A stretch of DNA of 64,000 bases from Meghimatium bilineatum (Eukaryota > Mollusca > Gastropoda > Stylommatophora > Philomycidae). Positions 46,783 to 56,659 of the stretch are shown here, piece after piece. Location: positions 24,028,465-24,092,464 of the forward strand of contig CM067309.1 of NCBI GenBank assembly GCA_034231615.1, in the 5' to 3' direction. How positions within the stretch are numbered: position 1 is the first letter of the stretch; each line of letters opens with the position of its first letter. Both the position numbers and the translations under genes were made by a program. The notes under the pieces are model-generated. The model did not search any database. It was given only the letters and a program-made list of their open reading frames with translations, and was not told the DNA's origin.

Positions 46783-47304
46783 TCAAGATATTTTACTGGC
46801 CCGCCGAGATATTTTACAGGCCCGCCAAGATATTTTACTGGCCCGCCAAGATATTTTACTGGCCCGCCAAGATATTTTACTGGCCCGCCGAGATATTTTA
46901 CTGGCCCGCCGAGATATTTTACTGGCCCGCCAAGATATTTTACTGGCCCGCCGAGATATTTTACTGGCCCGCCGAGATATTTTACTGGCCCGCCAAGATA
47001 TTTTACTGGCCCGCCAAGATATTTTACTGGCCCGCCGAGATATTTTACTGGCCCGCCGAGATATTTTACTGGCCCGCCAAGATATTTTACTGGCCCGCCG
47101 AGATATTTTACTGGCCCGCCGAGATATTTTACTGGCCCGCCAAGATATTTTACTGGCCCGCCGAGATATTTTACTGGCCCGCCGAGATATTTTACTGGCC
47201 CGCCAAGATATTTTACTGGCCCGCCGAGATATTTTACTGGCCCGCCGAGATATTTTACTGGCCCGCCAAGATATTTTACTGGCCCGCCAAGATATTTTAC
47301 TGCC
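46783..47304. repeat. 21-bp array, lobe 1: homogenised, about 25 copies
   Basis: The unit is 12 + 9 bp: aagatattttac plus tggcccgcc. One position (first g or a) distinguishes two unit types. Written as E and K from the encoded residue, their order is mostly EEK repeated, i.e. a 63-bp higher-order unit. Both strands stay open (211 aa plus, 204 aa minus), but this is compositional. It directly follows the 3' tail of LINE C. Confidence 0.95.
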
Positions 47305-47459
47305 GCAAAAGGCATTTTTCTCAGCCCACCAAGACATTTTTATCCCCACCCCCCCCCCTTAAAAAAAACCAAAAAAACAAGCAACACAACAACACCTGCT
47401 TATGACTTGTCAATACATTTCATTGGTCCAGCAAGAAATTTTTATGATTCGCTAGTCTG
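47305..47459. repeat. Decayed bridge between the two lobes
   Basis: Recognisable but degraded units (aagacatttttat, gcaagaaatttttat, gtcatgacatttgac) flank a C-run and an A-rich stretch (about 47346-47390). The two lobes were therefore probably one array. Confidence 0.6.
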
Positions 47460-48022
47460 TCATGACATTTGACTGGTCTGTCAAGACAATTTACTATCAT
47501 CCCAAGACATTTTACTATCATCCCAAGACATTTTACTATCATCCCAAGACATTCTACCGGTGCTGCAAGACATTTCACTATCATCCAAGACATTTTACCG
47601 CTGTTGCAAGACATTTTACCGTAACCCCAAGACATTTTACTGGCGCGCCAAGACATTTTACTGTCACCACAAGACATTTTACTGGCGCGCCAAGACATTT
47701 TACTGTCACCACAAGACATTTTACCGGTGCTGCAAGACATTTTACTATCATCCCAAGACATTTTACCGGTGCTGCAAGAAATTTTACTGTAACCCCAAGA
47801 CATTTTACTGTCACCACAAGACATTTTACCGGTGCTGCAAGACATTTTACTATCATCCCAAGACATTTTACCGGTGCTGCAAGACATTTTACCGGTGCTG
47901 CAAGACATTTTACTATCATCCCAAGACATTTTACCGGTGCTGCAAGACATTTTACTGTAACTCCAAGACATTTTACTGGCGCGCCAAGACATTTTACTGT
48001 CACCACAAGACATTTTACTGGC
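47460..48022. repeat. 21-bp array, lobe 2: constant 12-mer plus variable 9-mer
   Basis: Each unit is aagacattttac followed by one of five main 9-mers: D = tatcatccc, T = cggtgctgc, G = tggcgcgcc, C = tgtcaccac, N = tgtaacccc (first base t or c). The order reads approximately DDDTDTNGCGCTDTNCTDTTDTNGC. G differs from the lobe 1 9-mer at one base. The array ends at ggccagtgggagtttgagaa, a family S3-type 3' end with a GAA tail. Open frames on both strands are by-products. Confidence 0.95.
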
Positions 48023-48060
48023 CAGTGGGAGTTTGAGAATGAACGCTGAAGAAGAAGTTC

Positions 48061-48627
48061 ACGACAGTCCCACAGTTCATAAAATATTATTTGGAACTCC
48101 AAATGACTACAACAAAATGATTTATGGCCCCGAGACCACACGAAAACATTTCAACAAGACCTGCAGACCCAAAAAATGTGGTCCAACTATGGATTATAGA
48201 AATAGCTTACCACCAGGCTAGGTGGAAAAAAGGTATTAGAGATTGATTACAATCAACAATTGATGAAACTATCATTCATTTCATCTGATCGTACTGAATT
48301 TAATAATTAACAATGTCAGTTAATTTATGTACATAATTAGCTATGAAATACGCCGATTATGTGACAGTGGCAGTGACAGATTATGTGACAGTTGCACGAG
48401 GAACATTATCATAAAACAGTGATTCTCAAACAGTTGTCTTCCATCGTTAGTTTTGTATATATTTTTTAGGCAAGCGGCAGCTTCTGTCCAAATCTGACTC
48501 AAAATTCTCCAAAGTGGGAGAATAGCGTATTTGTATTTTAAATAACTAAAATAGATTTCCCTGCAGACATATGCCACTTCTGTGAATAAACAAACTCTGA
48601 CCAAGACTTCAGCTCAAAGAGACATAT
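48061..48627. other. Unassigned spacer
   Basis: No gene or long repeat is recognised. Confidence 0.5.
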
Positions 48628-48850
48628 TGCAATGAGAAACATTGCAGTGATAAATGTTGCAATGAGAAATCATATACTGAAATATGTTTCACTTATTGAA
48701 CTTCCACTGAGACAGTTTGCAATAATAAATGATGCAATGAGAAAACTTGCACTAAGAAATGTTACACTGAGAAATGTTGCACTAAGAAATTTTGCAATGG
48801 AATATGTTGCATTATACGTTTGCACTAATAAATGTTGCAATGAAATATGT
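48628..48850. repeat. About 15-bp degenerate array
   Basis: Units such as tgagaaatgttgcac or taagaaatgttgcaa are repeated about 15 times with heavy variation. A similar theme (gaaatatgtcgcact) forms the small array at 50.4 kb. Confidence 0.85.
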
Positions 48851-49016
48851 CCCAATTCATGATTATACAAGAGTGACACAAAAAACGGTTATCACCAAAA
48901 AAATAATAACTTCCAAAATTGTATTTATATCGACACAAAACTTTAGCTACATTAGGTCAAGCCTGTGTAGCAGACATCTCCAAAGTTTCAAGTCTGTAGA
49001 ACACAATCTATTTGTT

Positions 49017-50094
49017 TCACTCGCGCTCCAAATGCTTCAAATGAGCTCTTCGGCGCTGCAGGAACATTTGGATCCAGCGGGCAAAGATCTCGATGCCACT
49101 CCCGCATTCCTTCCTTGGGATCACTCTTATTGCTGCTGTGATTACTGCCTTCAGGTCAGGGATATTCTGGGGGTTATTGCAATATACCCTATACTTAAGG
49201 TATCCCCAAAGATAAAAATCTGGGGGTGGGGGGGGGGTTCAATTCCGGTGAATGCGGCGACCACTTCGGGTCATACCTGCGACTGATCAGTCGGTCAGGG
49301 AAACGCTACTGTAGCCATGCCAATGATTCGTTTGAGGTGGGGAGGGGGTGGTGGCACCATCCTGCTAGAACCAGTGGAGGACCCTGCGACTCCTCTCCGT
49401 CAACAAGAGCTGTCCAGAACTTGCCAAGCACCTGGACATATCGCTCGGTGGTGATTGTTACAGACCGCTCGTTGTCGTCCTCTAACCAGAATGGTTCAAT
49501 GGTGCCATGTTTGGAGATGGCGACCCAGGCAGTGCACTTCGCCGAGTGCAATGGCCTTTGCAGACAGTGCTCAGGAGGTGTGCTACCCCAGAAGATAATG
49601 TTCTTCGAGTTCACGTGACCTGACAACAGAAAATGTGCCTCGTCCGAAAACCAGACTTTGTCAAGGAAGTCTGGCACAGCGACAATCTTGTCGCAAGACC
49701 ACTGGCACATGATCACTCGCTTCCTCATGTCGAGGTGGAGATCTGCGTTCAAAAGTCTCCGCACGGACTTCCAATTGATTCCAAGCTCCTGACTTCGCCA
49801 TCGTACAGACTTGCTTGGGATGCGGACAACATAGTGTCTGACTGCAGCAATGTTGTGTGGTGTCCTTGATGATTTCGGTCGTCCAGAGTGTGATTGTCTG
49901 TTAGTGTCTTTACAATTGAGATTATGCATAGTCCCATGGGTTCTGAACTTGTTGACCCATTTGTAGATCATTGAGTGGACAGGAAATTCGCGACATCTGA
50001 ATCGTTCTTTGAATTGCAATTGAGCTGCGTGGATAGACTTCAACCGAAAATATGCCTCAACTATAAATATCTTTTCCTCAGTAGTCCATGGCAT
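49017..50094 (-). pseudogene. IS630/Tc1/mariner-superfamily transposase, frameshifted
   Basis: The enzyme would cut and paste its own element using a DDE/DDD triad. The main frame (49306-50094) starts MPWTTEEKIFIVEAYFRLKS, an N-terminal helix-turn-helix region. GRPKSSRTPHNI (71-82) and SVRWRSQELGINWKSVRRLL (96-115) follow as a second DNA-binding helix set. The first catalytic aspartate is D151 in WFSDEAHF. The second lies in QDGATT near 49350, but in another frame and after a stop. The third region reads PHSPELNPP near 49265, where the usual aspartate is replaced and a G-run (plus strand 49225-49240) disrupts it. The C-terminus reappears as NIPDLKAVITAAIRVIPRKE, ending at 49017. About 15 residues seem missing before residue 122. 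No terminal repeats were identified. Inactive. Confidence 0.88.
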
Positions 50095-50409
50095 CTCGAA
50101 GGTCGAATTTGGTAGACTCTTAAAACATCAATTTTTCTTGATAAATCTGAAAAATAAAAGAAATTGATTATTTATTGATTATAAGGTGTATTTGGGAGGT
50201 TTTAAGCCCCAACCTTCTGCCCTCCTTCCGTTAGCAATGCAGAGAACGACATTTTATTAAGCAACATCGTAAATATAGAGCAAAACACGTCTATAATTTA
50301 CCAGTTACTCCAGAAAAAAAGCAACAACCAGGTCGCCGCAAAAACATGAATGTCTTTTTATTGTGAAACTTTCCTCTCATTCCCTCTTCTCAATCTGTCA
50401 TGCACTTAT
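50095..50409. other. Unassigned flank of the transposase
   Basis: This would contain the 5' non-coding part of the transposon. I could not identify a terminal inverted repeat by eye. Confidence 0.45.
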
Positions 50410-50515
50410 AGAGATGTCAAATTGAAATATGTCGTACTGAACTATGTCGCACTGAAATATGTCACACTGAAATATGTCGCACTGAAATACGTCATACTGA
50501 AGAATGGGGTGAATG
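50410..50515. repeat. About 15-bp array, 6-7 copies
   Basis: Units such as gaaatatgtcgcact and gaaatatgtcacact are repeated. Confidence 0.88.
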
Positions 50516-50869
50516 ATGATGAAGTTCCTCCTTCGCAAGCGAAGATGAGCATGACATGAAAAATAATAAATGTGATGAAGAAGTAGAAAAATACAACACC
50601 ACATTTGTGAATGTCTAATGTGGTTTGTGAGTTCGTAGATGAGTCCGATTCGTGCCATGAAAGCCCTATCTCCAAGAGTGTATAGGGTTTGGAGTAGGAG
50701 AGTTTCCAGATTTATCCTTCCGCTGTCGTCACTTGTAATGTACCCGCACTGTTCTTTCTTATTTCAAATTCAATGATGCCAGCAGTGGTCAGGGTGTGAC
50801 AAGCTGAACGATCAAGGGATGTAGTCTCCATAGTGAGGAATGAGGGTATTAGACAAAGTACTGGCACCA

Positions 50870-51135
50870 CCCCAATCTTGGAATATATTTAAAGACAACA
50901 GATCAAATGGATTGCGCGCATCAGTAGACTACCGCCAGACAGCATACCACAGTAAGCTATGCTACACAGATACAGTGAAAGCAGACCTAGATGAGGCAGA
51001 CCACGAAAATGATGGACCACCGAAATAAACGAGGCGACATATTTCACAATATACTCAGCTCATAAGAGGGCCGTCTCCAGAAAACTCGTCTACCCCTGAC
51101 GCCGAAAGGCAACAAAGGGTTTCAGCGAATAGATA
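50870..51135 (+). mobile_element. LINE A-like (subfamily F) 3' end
   Basis: The plus strand reads QQIKWIARISRLPPDSIP, AMLHRYSESRPR, GRPRKWWTTEINEATYF and SAHKRAVSRKLV, ending near ATKGFSE. This matches the minus-strand copy at 33.46-33.7 kb block for block. The 3' end is an atagatagacagacag tail, the same tail class as the copy next to the ATCT array. Confidence 0.75.
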
Positions 51136-51194
51136 GACAGACAGTTAGGCATCGTGGGGGGGGGGGGGGAGGGAAGCTGGGATTTTCTGTCTTT

Positions 51195-52420
51195 GTCAAC
51201 TTGGGTTGCTTTGGCCATAGTCAGCACGTGTCTTTAATGTTTCTTTGATTGTCTCCAACTATCTAGTTCTTGGTCTGCCTCGTGTCTTGTGGCCCGATCT
51301 TCTGATGTTGTATGCATGAATTGTTGGTTGAATTTGTTCCTTTCTCATGTTGTTTTCAAACCATGTCTTGTAGTATTTCTAACGGATGCAAAATCAGTAT
51401 TGCAGGCATTGAAAGATCCAAAGAACACGAGCATGAATGAACTTACGGCCTGCTTACTATACCTCAGCAGTACCACCAGAGAAACAGTACTGCAGTGGAT
51501 CCCAGGTCACTGTGGCATACCTGGAAATGAAAAAGCTAATCTTCTGGCACGGAAAGGGGGATCACTGGAACAAATAAAAAATTATAATACGTACTATGAA
51601 AGTAAGACCATGTTAAAAGCAGAATATAAGAAAAAGTGGAAGCAAATGCACCCAACTGCAGAACCAAATGAACCCTACCACCAAATGTCACGCAAGGAAC
51701 AAACCATCATTTTCAGACTACGAACTGGTCACAACAGACTGAGAAGTTCCGAAAGCTGAAGATTGGTGAGACAGACCTGTGCAACTGTGGACTGAGCCCA
51801 GAGACTGCAGAACACATTCTTCATGCCTGTCAACTCTACCAAGAAGAGAGGGAGAAAATATGGCCTACTGAGACGGCACTGCTTCCAGACTTGGGGGTTC
51901 CATGGATGACCTGAAGCGAATCACACAATTCATTGAAGTTATTGGTGCTGTAACCTGATATCTGACTGAAGAACGATGAAGAAGAAGAAGAAAACCATGT
52001 CTAGATGTTATATTGACTTGACATGGTCTTTATTTCGTCTCTGATATCTACATTTATCTATATCTTCATTTCTCTTCTGGTGACATTTATACTTTTCTTC
52101 AATCATCTCCTTCTAAACAATGTGATCTCGTTTGCTAGTGTTTTTGTCAAGAGCTATGTTTGACATTGGTAACACAAAGTTGGTATAAAAATACTGTTTA
52201 GCCGTTGTTGTGTTGTAACCATGCAGATTGATGGATGTTTGAGTAGTGGCGAGAGTTAGTAAGTCACATCATTGGCCAACGAAAATCGTGTCTCACAACC
52301 TCTGTCTAGTTTGCCATCCTCTGTGAAAACGCTTCCTAAATATTTGAACCGAGACATGCTTTTCGTTTGTACAATTGACAAATACATTAATCCAATCACC
52401 CATCCATCCATCCACCAACT
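51195..52420 (-). mobile_element. LINE A copy, split by an RNase H-type LINE
   Basis: On the minus strand the 3' part (51195-51368) reads HAYNIRRSGHKTRGRPRTR. The rest resumes at 51992 and includes the palm/thumb segment near 52145-52195. The two parts are separated by the insertion at 51369-51991, flanked by the 11-bp sequence aaaccatgtct. Sense is lost through many frame changes. Confidence 0.7.
51369..51991 (+). pseudogene. 5'-truncated LINE with RNase H domain and 11-bp TSD
   Basis: The insertion is 623 bp, with aaaccatgtct at 51358-51368 and 51992-52002. It encodes LTDAKSVLQALK (an RNase H catalytic aspartate), then VLQWIPGHCGIPGNEKANLL, in which the last catalytic aspartate position appears as N. 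MSRKEQTIIFRLRTGHNRLR follows. A frameshift at about 51745-51755 separates this from KLKIGETDLCNCGLSPETAE, HILHACQLYQ and a stop at 51914. The 3' end is gaacgatgaagaagaag. This is the cleanest copy of this tail in the window, and its last 33 bp are the parent-like sequence of the 38.6-kb array. Confidence 0.85.
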
Positions 52421-52559
52421 CATCCATCCATCCATATAAATCTATCTATCTAATATATTTTTATTTTCGATGATGCAGTTAGGCATTTTAGGGCATTGGG
52501 AGATGAAACATACAGTAATTGACAGTTTTTGTGTGTAACAGATTTAACTAGCGTGATGC

Positions 52560-52870
52560 TCTGCTTAACTGTATAGTGTCTGATTTAAATGCATTTAGTT
52601 TCATGTTCACAGGTTGCATATTTAGTTTCATGTTCACAGGTTGCATGGAGTAGGTGTGTATGTGCTCCTGTAATTCATCTTCTGTTTTGTAAACTATACA
52701 TCGATGATATGCAAATATCACATCTCATTTCACACACTGCGATCGTTTTCGCTAGCATCTTTGTCAACGGCCATGTTTGACATTGGCAACACAGATTTCG
52801 TATAAACATACTATTTATCAACTGTCGATTACATTGATAAATGTTGCAATGTGATGTCACAGAGCAGACA
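52560..52870 (-). mobile_element. LINE A-like fragment
   Basis: The segment 52740-52830 on the minus strand matches the palm/thumb piece of the other LINE A copies (NSMFIRNLCCQCQTW). Upstream, a roughly 33-bp tandem duplication (tttagtttcatgttcacagg) lies at about 52598-52645. Confidence 0.6.
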
Positions 52871-53585
52871 TTACAGATAATTGGCAGAGATATATCACAC
52901 GGAGATGTGACAGAGAGTTTATAGAGAAATATTGCAAGTGTAATGTTGTATACGTATGCTGCAAAGCTCTATATCTGTCTGTAACGGTAATGGGTAATTT
53001 ACTCAAGTAATTATATAATTACGTAATAAGTATTTAGTATGTGTAGAAGGTTAGTTCTACCAACACAGAGAAAGGTTTCATTATGTATTTTTCTATGACA
53101 ATCGGCCATATATTGACAGAAATCCTTTGGCTAGGTTAGATGTCTTGATCGATGCAGTCTGTGGAGAAATTCTCTTGTTGTGCGCAATCAGTGATTGGTA
53201 ATTTTGGAGAGATGATTCCAAAGAGAAGGATGAATGATGATTGTGATGAGAAGAAAGTTAATGGTTTCTGTGGTATAGATTTCTATAAAACGTGAGAACA
53301 AATCTATCGAAAATACAGCATTTTAACTTATTTGAAGGAGTCAGAAGCATGTTAGTCGAGTAGTCCACCTCGCGTGAACCTGTTCGTGGTTCGATTGCAG
53401 GTTTTATCGTAACGTCTCATTTACACCTGCCAATACTAAAGAAACACATCAGCAGGTACCAAAAATTGTAACAGTAGTGACCAAATTTATTTCTTATACA
53501 TGATATGTGTCAGTTCTCTTTATTAAATGCATTTGTAAAAAAAGGGTATTTCAAGTCAACAAAAACATTTTCTAATAGAAATTTG
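52871..53585. other. Unassigned; weak tRNA-like box near 53355-53405
   Basis: A B-box-like gtggttcgattgc occurs near 53385, preceded by agtccacctcgcgtgaacct. It could be a SINE head but is too weak to call. Nothing else is recognised. Confidence 0.4.
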
Positions 53586-53589
53586 ATGA

Positions 53590-53712
53590 GGTTGATGATA
53601 CTGATGAGTACGACTAGGATAGTGATGATGACGATGTTGATGATGATGACGATATTGATGATGATTTTGATGACGATAATAATGTTGATGATGATGTGTA
53701 TGATGATAATGG
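53590..53712. repeat. GAT/GAC-rich low-complexity tract
   Basis: Irregular gatgatgat and gacgat words occur. Confidence 0.9.
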
Positions 53713-53714
53713 TG

Positions 53715-54923
53715 ATAAAATTTCTTACGCTGCCGCCAATACTTCGAGAGGGTCATCAGGTCTGCCCTTCTTCGAGTTTTCAACCTCTTCTGTCAGGACA
53801 CCCTCTTGAACATTCGGAAGTCTTCCTCTTCAGATAGGGTCAAATTTGTTCTACTTTTCACCCCAAGCGCTGTTGTTCGCCACATCCTTCTCCGTCAACG
53901 TCCTCTTCTCCAGTCGGACTCTGAGTTGCGGGGAGTGTTCCCCTCTGGTTGCTTACAGAGGTAATACGAACCTCAGGGACCTACTGGTCCAGAGTGGCCT
54001 TTAGAGTGATATTACTAATCACAACGGCACCACCAGCTGCCAGAGTAGCATATGAAACACCTATGCCTATATCACCCAGACCCGGTCTGTCACATCCCCT
54101 AAGGCCAACTTGTCACCATAGAAGAAAGCTTGAAATGTGTGTCCCGCAACATCTATGTTATCATATGCAAGCGTTGCGACATGATATATACAGGTGACAC
54201 TGGAAGGAGGTTCGCAAATCGATTTTGTGAACATCTGTATAGCATCAAAAACCATTTGGATTATCCTGTGGACGTCCACTTCATTGACGCGGACCATCGG
54301 GGCGCCCAGGGCATTCAGGCTACTGTAAATAAGTCGTGCTTCTCTAACGACACGACCCGTCTTGCACTTGAGAACCGCTACATATACAAATTTGGCACTC
54401 TTTAACTCTTTGGATCAATAAGTGCCTGCCTCATGGATGATACGTGGCTATCGAGAGTACTACAGGCCTTCCACCTAACACGTAAACATGACCCAGGGGT
54501 CCAATTTCAGTGCAACCTATTGGTTGACCGTGGATGTGTTTTGGCATGCGACTCCAAGTATGCAAATAGCGACCAAACCAAAAGCCAACATTAATCAAAA
54601 GAACTGGTTTTTTTAATTAATTATGTTAGAAAACCTTTACTAGTTGTTCCATCATCTCTCTGTTTGTTTCGTGTCACACGTATGTAGCTACATTTTTATA
54701 TTTGTATCTACATCTTATCCTGTGTCGCCTCACATCTGACCTTGTTATTCTTCTGGTTCAATCTCCACATTAAAGCTAAATTGGTCATTAGTTCTTACTT
54801 GTCGTTTACTTTTGTGTATGTTCATTTTATGTATTGATAAAGGCCTTTTGGTCGAAACGACGATTTTTGGGTGTGTTAGTATGTGTGTCTTCAGTGATTA
54901 GGAAAACATTATTACCCTGTTCC
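53715..54923 (+). mobile_element. Penelope-like element, 3' half
   Basis: The blocks in order are: QSDSELRGVFPSG (about 53910-53948) and PLVAYRGNTNLRDLLVQSGL (about 53940-54002), the linker that follows the RT in Penelope-like elements; QTRSVTSPKANL (about 54075-54115); the GIY-YIG domain (54120-54405); and a non-coding 3' end with ttgataaaggccttttggtc and gaaacg (54833-54923). Three frames are used, so the copy is dead. The RT itself is not recognisable upstream, so it is 5'-truncated or lost. Confidence 0.85.
54120..54405 (+). pseudogene. GIY-YIG endonuclease domain of a Penelope-like element
   Basis: In intact elements this domain nicks DNA at the target site. Counting from the methionine at 54130, NIYVI (7-11) and MIYTGDTG (18-25) are the GIY and YIG strands. 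GRRFANRF follows with the candidate catalytic arginine (26 or 27), and LENRYIYKFGTL carries the candidate catalytic glutamate (81). C13 and C16 with H50 and H56 could form the CCHH zinc site known from Penelope-type enzymes. The domain itself is uninterrupted, but the frame is broken just upstream (near 54115-54120), so the protein as a whole cannot be made. Confidence 0.85.
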
Positions 54924-55203
54924 TGGATTTTCCTGAAAGATATGATAGCCAACGCCAACACAGCATGCACCTTAAGAAGATGAATCATACTGCAGAGGGA
55001 TGTATACTCGTAAATGAAGCGGCTCTTTCAGTACAACCCATAGTAGTATGACGATAGGGGAAATGATAGAGAAACAGAACTGCTGGTGTGGCCACAATGA
55101 CTAGTAATTTGTTCAATGGATCGTACTGATATATTTTTGTGTCACGATAAACAAAAATAGGTAGATGTGTTACCAAATTAAAATATAAAACAACCTAACA
55201 ACG
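54924..55203. other. Unassigned spacer
   Basis: No motif is recognised between the PLE 3' end and the minus-strand hammerhead-like motif. Confidence 0.45.
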
Positions 55204-55255
55204 AGATACATGGACAGACGACGTTTCGCTTAAAAAGCCTTCATCAGGACAAACA
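55204..55255 (-). mobile_element. PLE 3' end with near-intact hammerhead-like core
   Basis: On the minus strand the sequence has cctgatgaaggc, a short loop, then aagcgaaacgtcgtc. CTGATGA, a small stem-loop, GAAA and then a GTC are the conserved hammerhead ribozyme elements, and hammerheads are known from Penelope-like elements. Helix III would be only about three base pairs. I could not draw a convincing helix I by eye. The other four copies in the window have a decayed core. Confidence 0.5.
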
Positions 55256-55659
55256 AACGACCACAATAAAACAAATCTTACATGGAGAAAAATAGGGTTA
55301 TAATAAGGATAAGATGAGGACAATAGCAGATAGGTAATGAAGGAAGCAAAGATGTAGCAGCAGGACTGGAAAGAAGTAGGTATGGGGAGAAAATAGGGTA
55401 AGTAGGGAGGGGAAAGTGGACATAAGAAAGTGAGATGGAAAAAAGAAAAGATATAATAGCAAGTAAATTAAAAGTAAATTAAAAATACTTTCCTCAAAAA
55501 TGGCAACCGAGAATGAATATTACAGACAAACAATCATAATCTAAGGGAAGAGCTACTCCGGCCACCTACTTCCTGTTTAGGGTTGTTACCCTACACTGGA
55601 ACATTTATCCCTATAATTTGTGTGCAGTGACGAATATTAGCCAATTGAAGGATCACATT
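55256..55659. other. Probable PLE 3' UTR, otherwise unassigned
   Basis: This A-rich sequence lies upstream (minus strand) of the hammerhead-like motif, but I see no coding motif. Confidence 0.4.
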
Positions 55660-55940
55660 TGTTGTTTGTTTCGGTGTATATGGTGTGAATGCAAGACTGA
55701 CTTAGGAGTGGGTGTCTATGGTGTGAATGCAAGACTGACTTAGGAGTGGGTGTCTATGGTGTGAATGCAAGACTGACTTAGGAGTGGGTGTCAATGTTAT
55801 TAATGCAGGACTGACTTAGGAGTGGGTGTCAATGTTATTAATGCAGGACTGACTTAGGAGTGGGTGTCAATGGTATGAATGCAGAACTGACCTAGGAGTG
55901 AGTGTCTATGATGTAAATACAGGACTGATCTAGGAATAAA
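55660..55940. repeat. 38-bp minisatellite, about 7 copies
   Basis: The unit contains gcaagactgacttaggagtg and ggtgtctatggtgtgaat. Later units have tgttatta and gcaggact variants. Confidence 0.93.
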
Positions 55941-56027
55941 TCGGTGTACCACAAGAAGCTAGTGGTATATAGGAATCAAAAGAAGAGTTATCAACACAGA
56001 ACTGCATCAGTTAGTTATCACATGCTG

Positions 56028-56167
56028 AAGGATACAATGCATATGAGATTGGACCAACAATGGACATGTCTGAAGGATACAATGAATATGAGATTGGACC
56101 AACAATGGACATGTCTGAAGGATACAATGAATATGAGATTGGACCAACAATGGACGTGTCTGAAGCG
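56028..56167. repeat. 45-bp minisatellite, 3 copies
   Basis: The unit contains atgagattggaccaacaatg and gacatgtctgaaggataca. Confidence 0.92.
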
Positions 56168-56279
56168 GCATGATCATCCGATAACTACCCCCATCTTTTC
56201 TATCTACGTGCCTGATTAATAAGCTTGGAAAAACGAGAACAAATATACTTATTACAACTGTAACCCACAAACAAGTCTA

Positions 56280-56659
56280 GTCTATATCGCCGATTGAATA
56301 TTCCCAATTGTAATCCACGAATAAGTCTAATCTATATTATGCACTGAAAATTCTAACTAACTTATGAATACGTGTAGTCTATTTCTTTTTTTGAATAAGT
56401 CTAGTCTATATACCGCATTGAATATTCCAACTGCAATACACGAATAAATCTAGTCTCTTTCTCGCATTTAATAAGTCTAGTCTATATCCCGCATTGAATA
56501 TTCCAACTGCAACACACGAATAAATCTAGTCTCTTTCTCGCATTTAATAAGTCTTGTCTATATCCGTAAATAAATATTCCATCTGTAACAAATAAATAAA
56601 TATAGTCTATATTCCGCATTGAATAGTTCAGCTGTAACCCCCGAATAAGTCTAGTCTAT
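56280..56659. repeat. AAGTCTAGTCTAT-type array, left part
   Basis: Units of about 45-60 bp share aataagtctagtctatat, cgcattgaatattccaactg and taac. The same array resumes at 57489, after LINE D. Confidence 0.85.

Noticed and set aside
47460-48022. CRISPR-like array (constant repeat, variable spacer)
   Set aside because: The variable parts are 9 bp and reused many times, the constant part is 12 bp, there are no cas genes, and the context is eukaryotic.
46701-48141. Repeat proteins of about 160-210 residues on both strands
   Set aside because: Both strands and several phases are open at once because the 21-bp unit is a multiple of three without stops. There is no promoter or domain support.
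52711-52720. Plus-strand YIDD sequence as an RT catalytic motif
   Set aside because: It lies on the strand opposite to the surrounding LINE homology and has no other RT motif around it.
53505-53837. Met-rich 110-codon frame
   Set aside because: It is translation of a GAT-rich low-complexity tract.
54833-54923. Active hammerhead ribozyme at the PLE 3' end
   Set aside because: The core reads ttgataa rather than ctgatga, which should abolish activity. Only the 55.2-kb copy has the conserved core.
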